From Rhodobacterales bacterium (lineage in GTDB: Bacteria > Pseudomonadota > Alphaproteobacteria > Rhodobacterales > Rhodobacteraceae): DNA of 38,306 bases. Positions 32,078-38,306 of the stretch are shown here, piece by piece. Position numbers and translations under genes: made by a program. Position 1 is the first letter of the stretch; every line of letters begins with the position of its first letter. The notes below the pieces were generated by a model. That model did not search any database. It was not told the origin of the DNA and was given only the letters and a program-made list of their open reading frames with translations. Where the stretch lies: NCBI GenBank assembly GCA_009993005.1, contig JAACUH010000079.1, positions 1-38,306 of the forward strand. Direction: 5' to 3'.

Positions 32078-32626
32078 TTACCCTCCGAAGGGCCAATAGC
32101 CCAGCCAGCTGTGGATCGCGCTCACGATCGCCACAACGACGACCGTCGCCACGACCGCCGTCACCTCCTTGGCCATCGGCGCGGGCGGGTTGCGCAGCCA
32201 GACCGGCTGCGCCCGGTTGATCAGCACGACCGATGCGACCGCCCAGGCCAGCAGCCCGCCGAAAAGCACGAAAGACGGCACGTCGCCGTTGACGAGCAGA
32301 TGCGCGACCGCCCAGACCTTGACTGCGGTCAGTTGCGGATGGCGGATCCTTGTCGTGATCCAGGTTTTGGCCCCGCTCGCGGCATAGAGGTAAAAGGCCA
32401 GCACCATCAGCAGGTTGTTGATGCCCGTCATGGCCGGGGTCTTGCCCCAGAACACCGCACCCTCGGCCGCGCGGTAGCCGATCACCATCAGCACGATCCC
32501 GGCGAGCGAGGCCACCGCGACCAGCCCCTTGCCCTTGTCGCCCAGACCCGCGCGCGCGTCCGGCGCGAGCCGTTTGAACAGATGCGAACCGCTCCACAAA
32601 AGCAGTCCGAGAATCAGCCAGATCAT
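32078..32626 (-). CDS. NnrU-family membrane protein
   Basis: A 182-residue polytopic membrane protein. MIWLILGLLLWSGSHLFKRL and RHPQLTAVKVWAVAHLLVNGD match the NnrU family, in which a His-Pro-Gln/Ala...H...NGD region recurs. About five hydrophobic segments. NnrU was first linked to nitric-oxide reduction in Rhodobacter, but no denitrification gene is nearby, so the role here is unclear. ATG 32626 overlaps the mcl2 stop by four bases. Confidence 0.88.
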   Translation of the reverse strand: MIWLILGLLLWSGSHLFKRLAPDARAGLGDKGKGLVAVASLAGIVLMVIGYRAAEGAVFWGKTPAMTGINNLLMVLAFYLYAASGAKTWITTRIRHPQLTAVKVWAVAHLLVNGDVPSFVLFGGLLAWAVASVVLINRAQPVWLRNPPAPMAKEVTAVVATVVVVAIVSAIHSWLGYWPFGG

Positions 32627-33465
32627 ATCGCCTCCAATGCCGTGATTGCCTCAGCCCTGGCCAAGGTCGCCCGCGCGGTCACAATATGCAAGTTCTCCAC
32701 GATGCGCCCGTCCACCACCGCCACGCCCTGCCCCTGCGCCTGCGCGGCCTGCCATGCGGCGATCTGGCGGCGGGCGAGGTCCACCTCCTCGGGCGAAGGC
32801 GCAAAGGCCGCATTGGCGGCGGCGATCTGGTCGGGGTGGATCAGCGTCTTGCCGTCAAAGCCCATGTCACGCCCCGCGGCGCATTCGGCGGCAAGGCCCT
32901 CGGGGTCGCGAAAGGCGTTATAGACCCCGTCGAGGATCACCCGCCTCTCCGCCCGCGCGGCGAGCAGGCAGATCTGCAAGGCGGTCATCAGCGCGGCGCG
33001 TGTGCGCGAGCCCAGATCCTTGGCCAGATCATTGGTGCCCATTACCATCCCCGCCAGCGCCGGATGCGCGGCGATGGCGGGCGCGTTCTGGATGCCGCGC
33101 GGCGTCTCCATCATCGCCCAGAGCGCGATGCCCGGCAGCAGGGCCGCGGCGGCGTCGAGGTCGGCGGGGCTGCCCACCTTGGGCAACAGCACCGCGTCGC
33201 AGGGGGTCGCGGCCGCCATCGCGGCGTCCTCGGCGCCCCAGGGCGTCTCGAGCGCGTTGATCCGCACGATCCGCAACCGCGCCCCGTAGCCGCCCGCGCG
33301 CAGCTCTGCCGCCAGCGTGTCACGCGCGGCGGGTTTTTCGTCGGGTGCGACGGCATCCTCGAGGTCAAAGAGGATCGCGTCGGCGGGCAGGCCGCGCGCC
33401 TTGTCCAGCGCGCGCGGTTTCGAACCGGGGATATAGAGCGCCGAGCGGCAGGGGCGGGTCACCAT
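32623..33465 (-). CDS. mcl2: (3S)-Malyl-CoA thioesterase
   Basis: A 280-residue HpcH/HpaI (CitE-like) protein. SALYIPGSKPRALDKARGL, ILFDLEDAVAPDEKPAARD, LWAMMETPRGIQNAPAI, MVMGTNDLAKDLGSRTRAAL and GKTLIHPDQI agree with R. sphaeroides Mcl2, which hydrolyses malyl-CoA to malate and CoA, rather than with the longer lyase Mcl1. GAGGA lies seven bases before ATG 33465. A longer reading from 33636 is not supported. First gene of the mcl2-nnrU-DUF1737-mch operon. A CGCAA-N5-TTGCG dyad sits 12-25 bases upstream of the start. A CitE-like lyase activity cannot be ruled out by sequence alone. Confidence 0.9.
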   Translation of the reverse strand: MVTRPCRSALYIPGSKPRALDKARGLPADAILFDLEDAVAPDEKPAARDTLAAELRAGGYGARLRIVRINALETPWGAEDAAMAAATPCDAVLLPKVGSPADLDAAAALLPGIALWAMMETPRGIQNAPAIAAHPALAGMVMGTNDLAKDLGSRTRAALMTALQICLLAARAERRVILDGVYNAFRDPEGLAAECAAGRDMGFDGKTLIHPDQIAAANAAFAPSPEEVDLARRQIAAWQAAQAQGQGVAVVDGRIVENLHIVTARATLARAEAITALEAI

Positions 33466-33475
33466 GATTCGTCCT

Positions 33476-33490
33476 CGCAATATTGTTGCG
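33476..33490. promoter_or_regulatory. GCAA/TTGC dyad upstream of mcl2
   Basis: CGCAA (33476-33480) and TTGCG (33486-33490) flank TATTG. The first ten bases, CGCAATATTG, are identical to those at 18673-18682 in front of ccr. It is close to the start codon, so a bound protein could block or stop transcription. Confidence 0.45.
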
Positions 33491-33571
33491 CCTTGATGGC
33501 CCGGTTTGTTGCGATGTTTCAAGCCGATTTCTGCTGCGCCGCAGCATGAGCCAAAGATGGCGAACGCCGCG

Positions 33572-33587
33572 TTAACCATTTCTTGAC
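33572..33587 (+). promoter_or_regulatory. Imperfect CtrA-like site
   Basis: TTAA (33572-33575), seven bases, TTGAC (33583-33587): one mismatch from the CtrA consensus. It lies between the divergent mcl2 and exported-protein genes. TTGACG could equally be a -35 element. Confidence 0.3.
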
Positions 33588-33709
33588 GGGTCCGCTGGCA
33601 GATTTGGCGCAACGAGATCGCAAGAGACAGGACCACGGGACATCAGCGACGCCAAGCTTGCATTCCGGCCGCCGCCCAGCGGAACGGCCGCACAGAAAAG
33701 GGAATGACA

Positions 33710-34126
33710 ATGAAACCGACATTTCTGCCACTGTCCTTCGGCCCTGCCGCCGTTCGTGCCGCCGTTCGTGCCGCCGTCCCTGCCGCCGTCCTTGCCGCCG
33801 TCCCTGCCGCCGTCCTTGCCGCCGTCCCTGCCGCCGTTCTTGCCGCCGTCCTTGCCTGCGTCCTTGCCCTGCCGGCCCATGCCCAGCAAGGCACCTGTGG
33901 CCCGCGCGCGCTGATCGTGGAACGGCTTGCGACCGGCTATGGCGAAAGCCGCCAGTCGATCGGCCTCGCCCCCAACAATACCGTGGTCGAAACCTTCGCC
34001 TCGGCCGAGACCGGGTCCTGGACGATCACCGTCACCAATGCCGCAGGGATGACCTGTCTGGTCGCGGCCGGTCAGGCCTATGAATATCTGGCCGAGGGGG
34101 GGGCGAACACCGATCCGGGCGCCTGA
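33710..34126 (+). CDS. Exported protein with repeat-expanded signal peptide
   Basis: A 138-residue protein. The N-terminal half is a tetrapeptide array, AAVR, AAVP and AAVL in about ten copies, that forms an over-long hydrophobic region ending ALPAHA before QQGTCGPRALIVERL. The whole leader is about 52 residues, compared with the usual 20-25. The mature part of about 85 residues has two Cys (GTCG, TCLV) and an ITVTNAAGMTC strand; the family is not one I can name. ATG 33710 has AGGGA seven bases upstream; ATG 33704 is too close to that site. It is followed 94 bases later by mdh. Confidence 0.8.
   Translation: MKPTFLPLSFGPAAVRAAVRAAVPAAVLAAVPAAVLAAVPAAVLAAVLACVLALPAHAQQGTCGPRALIVERLATGYGESRQSIGLAPNNTVVETFASAETGSWTITVTNAAGMTCLVAAGQAYEYLAEGGANTDPGA
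33746..33865 (+). repeat. 12-bp minisatellite in a signal peptide
   Basis: Ten in-frame units of GCCGCCGTYCNT run from 33746 to 33865: two with GTTCGT, then CCCT and CCTT endings alternating, the last (33854) degenerate. Each encodes Ala-Ala-Val plus Arg, Pro or Leu. A unit gain or loss would change the length of the hydrophobic region without a frameshift. Confidence 0.95.
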
Positions 34127-35182
<1,056 letters not shown>

Positions 35183-35205
35183 ACCTGCCCGATAAGCGAC
35201 GATCC

Positions 35206-35234
35206 AGAGGCGCCCCGCCCGGGCGCCTCTTTTC
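35206..35234 (+). terminator. Rho-independent terminator after mdh
   Basis: A 10-bp stem AGAGGCGCCC (35206-35215) with GGGCGCCTCT (35221-35230), 5-base loop, then TTT (35231-35233) extending the last T. Confidence 0.85.
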
Positions 35235-35274
35235 GTTTGCGGAAAACCTAACGCCAGAACCCTTTGACCCCGCC

Positions 35275-35703
35275 ATGGTCGAGGCGCTGTTTCAGGGCAT
35301 CACGCAGGACATGGCCGGCGCGCTCGCCACGCTCGACCGGACCGGGGAGGACGATGCCGTGGGCGTCACGACCCGCACCGATGACCTGTGGTTCGACATC
35401 GACATGAACGGCAGGCGCGGTGCTTGCGAGGGCGTGCTCGATGTGGCGGGCCTCGGGCGCGGGGGCGGATCCGGCGCACCGCTCAACGGCGTGAGCGTGC
35501 GCTTTGACACCGCCGATGCGGCCTGGCTCGCGGCCTATGCGCATCTGCTGTCGGGCCTCCCGGAAACCGTCCTCGCCTTTCACCCGGCCGAGGCGATTGC
35601 CCGCGTGACCGAAGGCCGCGCCGCGATGGCCGCGCTTGACGGTGTGCTGCGCGGTGATGTGCTGATCCCCCACTGGATGCCGGGCTCTACATGGTCATCC
35701 TGA
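35275..35703 (+). CDS. Protein of unknown function between mdh and sucC
   Basis: A 142-residue soluble protein with no signal or membrane segment. It contains TRTDDLWFDIDMNG and GVSVRFDTADAAWLAAYAHL. Codon third positions are G/C-rich as in the neighbours, which favours a real gene over its antisense reading. No ribosome site precedes ATG 35275, and the frame is open far upstream through the mdh terminator, so the start is uncertain; a leaderless message starting at the ATG would explain the missing site. I do not recognise the family. Confidence 0.6.
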   Translation: MVEALFQGITQDMAGALATLDRTGEDDAVGVTTRTDDLWFDIDMNGRRGACEGVLDVAGLGRGGGSGAPLNGVSVRFDTADAAWLAAYAHLLSGLPETVLAFHPAEAIARVTEGRAAMAALDGVLRGDVLIPHWMPGSTWSS

Positions 35704-35741
35704 ACTGACGCGAATCACCCGTTGCCGCTCTGACTCCAGCT

Positions 35742-35774
35742 TTGTGATCACACCCTGAAAACGTGTGATCACAA
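35742..35774 (+). promoter_or_regulatory. Paired TGTGATCACA operator before sucC
   Basis: TGTGATCACA at 35743-35752 and 35764-35773, 11 bases apart, centres 21 bp apart, with TT and AA at the outer ends. Same layout as before sdhC. In both, read toward the gene, the spacer contains GAAAAC or CAAAAC and a CG-TTTTT run follows within about ten bases. It lies about 100 bases before the sucC start. Confidence 0.8.
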
Positions 35775-35875
35775 ATGTCGGTTTTTGGGCCATCGCCGTT
35801 AAATCCTTGTTCTTTGCTGATGCCTATTGTGGTTCAAGGCGTCAAACGGCGCAGCAGCGGCAAGGAACCCGACAG

Positions 35876-37069
35876 ATGAACATCCACGAATATCAGGCCA
35901 AGGCCCTGTTGCGCAGCTATGGCGCCCCGGTCAGCGACGGCCGCCCGGTGCTGCGCGCCGAGGATGCCAAGACCGCGGCGGGCGAGCTTGACGGCCCGCT
36001 CTGGGTGGTCAAGGCGCAGATCCACGCCGGCGGCCGCGGCAAGGGCCATTTCAAGGAGGCCGACGCTGGCGAAAAAGGCGGTGTGCGTCTGACGAAATCG
36101 GTCGAAGAGGCCGCGCAGGAAGCGAAAAAGATGCTGGGCCGCACGCTGGTCACGCATCAGACCGGCCCCGCCGGCAAGACCGTGAACCGGATCTATATCG
36201 AGGACGGTTCTGGCATCGAGACCGAGCTTTACCTCGCCATCCTCGTGGACCGTGCCACCAGCCGCATCGCCTTTGTCTGCTCGACCGAAGGCGGCATGGA
36301 CATCGAAGAGGTCGCCGCCCACACCCCTGAGAAAATCATCACATTCTCGGTCGATCCCGCGACGGGCTATCAGGCCTTCCACGGGCGGCGCATCGCCTTC
36401 GCGCTGGGGCTGACCGGCAATCAGGTCAAGCAATGCGTGGCGCTGATGGCCACGCTCTACAGGCTCTTCACCGACAAGGACATGGAGATGCTCGAGATCA
36501 ACCCGCTGATCGTGACCGACAAGGGTGATCTGAAATGCCTCGATGCCAAGATGGGCTTTGACGGCAACGCCATCTACCGCCACGCCGACATCGCCGCCCT
36601 GCGCGACGAGACGGAGGAAGACCCCAAGGAGCTGGCCGCGTCGAAATTCGACCTCAACTATATCGCGCTGGATGGCGAGATCGGCTGCATGGTCAATGGC
36701 GCGGGTCTTGCGATGGCCACGATGGACATCATCAAGCTTTATGGCGCGGAGCCTGCGAACTTTCTCGACGTGGGCGGCGGTGCGACCCGCGAAAAGGTGA
36801 CCGAGGCGTTCAAGATCATCACCTCGGACCCGAACGTCAAAGGTATCCTCGTCAATATCTTTGGCGGCATCATGCGCTGTGACGTGATCGCAGAGGGCGT
36901 GATCGCCGCCGTGACCGAGGTCGGGCTCAAGGTGCCGCTGGTCGTGCGGCTCGAGGGCACGAATGTGGAGCTGGGCAAGGACATCATCCGCAACTCCGGC
37001 CTCAACGTGATTGCGGCCGACAACCTCAGCGACGCCGCGCAGAAGATCGTCAAGGCGGTCAAGGGCTGA
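35876..37069 (+). CDS. sucC: Succinyl-CoA synthetase beta subunit
   Basis: A 397-residue ADP-forming subunit with an ATP-grasp domain. It begins [19 protein letters not shown]. Landmarks are [50 protein letters not shown] and [22 protein letters not shown] 35876 follows AAGGA by ten bases; a longer in-frame reading from 35765 is rejected. The paired operator lies upstream. It is followed 18 bases later by a small exported protein gene and then a lipoprotein gene before sucD. Confidence 0.98.
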   Translation: MNIHEYQAKALLRSYGAPVSDGRPVLRAEDAKTAAGELDGPLWVVKAQIHAGGRGKGHFKEADAGEKGGVRLTKSVEEAAQEAKKMLGRTLVTHQTGPAGKTVNRIYIEDGSGIETELYLAILVDRATSRIAFVCSTEGGMDIEEVAAHTPEKIITFSVDPATGYQAFHGRRIAFALGLTGNQVKQCVALMATLYRLFTDKDMEMLEINPLIVTDKGDLKCLDAKMGFDGNAIYRHADIAALRDETEEDPKELAASKFDLNYIALDGEIGCMVNGAGLAMATMDIIKLYGAEPANFLDVGGGATREKVTEAFKIITSDPNVKGILVNIFGGIMRCDVIAEGVIAAVTEVGLKVPLVVRLEGTNVELGKDIIRNSGLNVIAADNLSDAAQKIVKAVKG

Positions 37070-37087
37070 AGCGAAGGACAACGGATC

Positions 37088-37579
37088 ATGACACGCCTTT
37101 TCATCCTCACCGCCTTTTCCGGGCTGCTGGCCACCGCGGCCTCTGCTGACACCATGATGCTGGGCATGGTCGCCAATGGCACCGTGGCCAGGGAACAACC
37201 GCTCGCCGCGCCCTATGCGATCTGCATTCTGGGTGGCGGCGCCACCGACCCGGTCGTGGATGCGCTGGTCGAAAAGGGATTTGTGCGTGAGGACGACACA
37301 GAGATGCAGGTCACGACGCTGACCTCGCCCGAGGCCGATTACGCGGTCACGCTTTATGACGATGGCGCGATCTGCGATGTCACGTCAGAGACCACCGGCA
37401 CCAATGACGCGATGATGGCGCTGATGGTGGTTGGCGGCCTCGCCGGGTTCGAAGGGGTGGGCGGCGAATGCTCGGCCCTGCGGATCGCGGGCGTGGTGGC
37501 CGAGGTCACATCCTCGGGCAATGACCCGGTCTGCCATGACGAGGGCACCAGCAACGTGCGCTTTACCTTTGCCGAGTGA
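37088..37579 (+). CDS. Small exported protein between sucC and sucD
   Basis: A 163-residue protein with signal peptide [20 protein letters not shown], cleaved before [11 protein letters not shown]. The mature part has four Cys ([30 protein letters not shown]), consistent with two disulfides in the periplasm. AAGGA lies about ten bases before ATG 37088. It is 18 bases after sucC and so probably co-transcribed with it. Family not recognised. Confidence 0.82.
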   Translation: MTRLFILTAFSGLLATAASADTMMLGMVANGTVAREQPLAAPYAICILGGGATDPVVDALVEKGFVREDDTEMQVTTLTSPEADYAVTLYDDGAICDVTSETTGTNDAMMALMVVGGLAGFEGVGGECSALRIAGVVAEVTSSGNDPVCHDEGTSNVRFTFAE

Positions 37580-37703
37580 TTTTCGACATGGGATTGCGAC
37601 CTGCGACGGCATTAACCCCGCCTTCACTCTGTCCGGTGTTGGCTGCGCGCAGGGCGGCATCGGCTGCCTGCACCTCAGCCAACGGATGGAAAGGGCAGAC
37701 CAT

Positions 37704-37910
37704 ATGACACAGACACTCACCCGCGCGGCGCGCGTCATCGCCGCATTCGGCCTCGCAGCCCTCTTGGCCGCCTGCGGCGGCGGCCCTGTCGGCGTGCACG
37801 CGATCGGCGTGTCGCAGGGCTGCGGCGCGGATGCGTCCACCTTTCTCGCGGGCGGCCAGGGCGTGCCGGTCCGCTGCAACCCGCAACGCCAGTCGCCCTG
37901 GGGCGGCTGA
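37704..37910 (+). CDS. Small lipoprotein between sucC and sucD
   Basis: A 68-residue putative lipoprotein: signal peptide MTQTLTRAARVIAAFGLAALL followed by AACGGG, lipobox LAAC. The short mature part, GGGPVGVHAIGVSQGCGADA and later VRCNPQRQSPWGG, has two more Cys. GGAAAGGG lies upstream of ATG 37704. The 124 bases between this and the previous gene contain no other ORF. Function unknown. Confidence 0.75.
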   Translation: MTQTLTRAARVIAAFGLAALLAACGGGPVGVHAIGVSQGCGADASTFLAGGQGVPVRCNPQRQSPWGG

Positions 37911-37921
37911 GCAGACACTGC

Positions 37922-37948
37922 GCGCCCCGGCCGCGACGGGCGGGGCGC
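37922..37948 (+). terminator. GC hairpin between the lipoprotein gene and sucD
   Basis: An 8-bp stem GCGCCCCG (37922-37929) with CGGGGCGC (37941-37948), 11-base loop and no T-run. It is more likely a transcript-stabilising or partial stop structure than a full terminator. Confidence 0.5.
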
Positions 37949-37969
37949 AAACAACACAAAGGCTGAAAA

Positions 37970-38306
37970 ATGGCGATCCTGATCGACGAGAATACCAAAG
38001 TCATCTGCCAGGGCTTCACCGGCTCGCAGGGCACGTTCCACTCCGAACAGGCCATCGCCTATGGCACGAAGATGGTCGGCGGCGTCACACCGGGCAAGGG
38101 CGGCAGCACGCATCTCGACCTGCCGGTGTTCAACTCGGTGCACGAGGCCATCGCGGTCACCGGCGCCAATGCGAGCGTGATCTACGTCCCGCCCCCCTTT
38201 GCCGCCGACTCGATCCTCGAGGCGATCGACGCCGAAATCCCGCTGATCGTCTGCATCACCGAGGGCATCCCGGTGCTCGACATGATGAAGGTCAAGCGCG
38301 CGCTCG
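37970..38306 (+). CDS. sucD: Succinyl-CoA synthetase alpha subunit, 3' end missing
   Basis: The first 112 codons of SucD, the CoA-binding subunit with the phosphohistidine. It begins [20 protein letters not shown], the family's signature opening with the CoA-binding [15 protein letters not shown], then [19 protein letters not shown] and [18 protein letters not shown]. The active-site His lies beyond the window. ATG 37970 follows GGCTGAAA; the ribosome site is weak. Separated from sucC by two small exported-protein genes. Confidence 0.96.
   Translation, partial: MAILIDENTKVICQGFTGSQGTFHSEQAIAYGTKMVGGVTPGKGGSTHLDLPVFNSVHEAIAVTGANASVIYVPPPFAADSILEAIDAEIPLIVCITEGIPVLDMMKVKRAL

Noticed and set aside
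33572-33587. Firm CtrA site between mcl2 and the repeat-bearing gene
   Set aside because: The second half is TTGAC, which may be a -35 element. It is kept only as a low-confidence feature.
33746-33865. CRISPR-like array
   Set aside because: Units are contiguous 12-mers without spacers, in frame with a coding sequence. It is a minisatellite.
35248-35673. Minus-strand ORF opposite the gene between mdh and sucC
   Set aside because: Composition is His/Arg/Gly-rich and codon third positions favour the + strand reading.

Overview
The window reads as chromosomal DNA of a GC-rich alphaproteobacterium of the order Rhodobacterales (Rhodobacter/Roseobacter relatives). The grounds are the ethylmalonyl-CoA pathway genes ccr, ecm, mch and mcl2, an sdhC-sdhD-sdhA..sdhB and mdh/sucC/sucD block, an HvrA-type H-NS protein, a LuxR/LuxI quorum-sensing pair of the type common in this order, and CtrA-like TTAA-N7-TTAAC sites. 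No rRNA, tRNA, CRISPR array, insertion sequence or phage gene was seen. Both ends cut a gene: trpS on the left (5' end missing) and sucD on the right (3' end missing).

Layout. 1-6.2 kb holds housekeeping genes on the + strand: trpS, a VOC-fold protein, a class IV aminotransferase, a universal stress protein, a CPBP membrane protease, a small exported protein, nfuA, tsaB and rimI. 6.4-11.1 kb is a BMP-type nucleoside-family ABC importer (binding protein, double ATPase, two permeases). 11.3-13.0 kb is a TSUP permease coupled to a TIGR02186-type protein. 13.1-14.9 kb is a quorum-sensing module: small ORF, luxR, two perfect palindromes, luxI. 14.9-17.2 kb holds a RecD-like helicase and a short-chain dehydrogenase. 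17.3-22.2 kb holds ccr and a PlsB-like acyltransferase on the minus strand, divergent from ecm. Then come an H-NS protein and deoD.

From 23.6 to 33.5 kb everything is on the minus strand. Read in the direction of transcription it is mcl2, nnrU-like, DUF1737-like, mch, sdhC, sdhD, sdhA, a lipoprotein, an exported protein, a methyltransferase, a GT61 glycosyltransferase, a polysaccharide pyruvyl transferase and sdhB. From 33.7 kb to the end the + strand carries an exported protein with a repeat-expanded signal peptide, mdh, an unknown gene, sucC, two small exported proteins and sucD.

How the parts fit. Ccr and Ecm make methylsuccinyl-CoA and Mch hydrates mesaconyl-CoA. Mcl2 hydrolyses malyl-CoA to malate. 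Mdh, SucCD and Sdh run the C4 arm of the TCA cycle that takes up the pathway products malate and succinyl-CoA. The strongest unexplained signals are regulatory. A pair of TGTGATCACA palindromes, 21 bp apart centre to centre, precedes both sdhC and sucC. GCAA/TTGC dyads precede ccr, ecm and mcl2. CtrA-type sites precede the luxR unit and luxI, with two tandem 24-bp perfect palindromes between luxR and luxI. Other oddities are glycan-modification genes inside the sdh operon, a 12-bp minisatellite in a signal peptide, a tsaB with no ATG/GTG/TTG start, and a GC-rich repeat that follows three stop codons.
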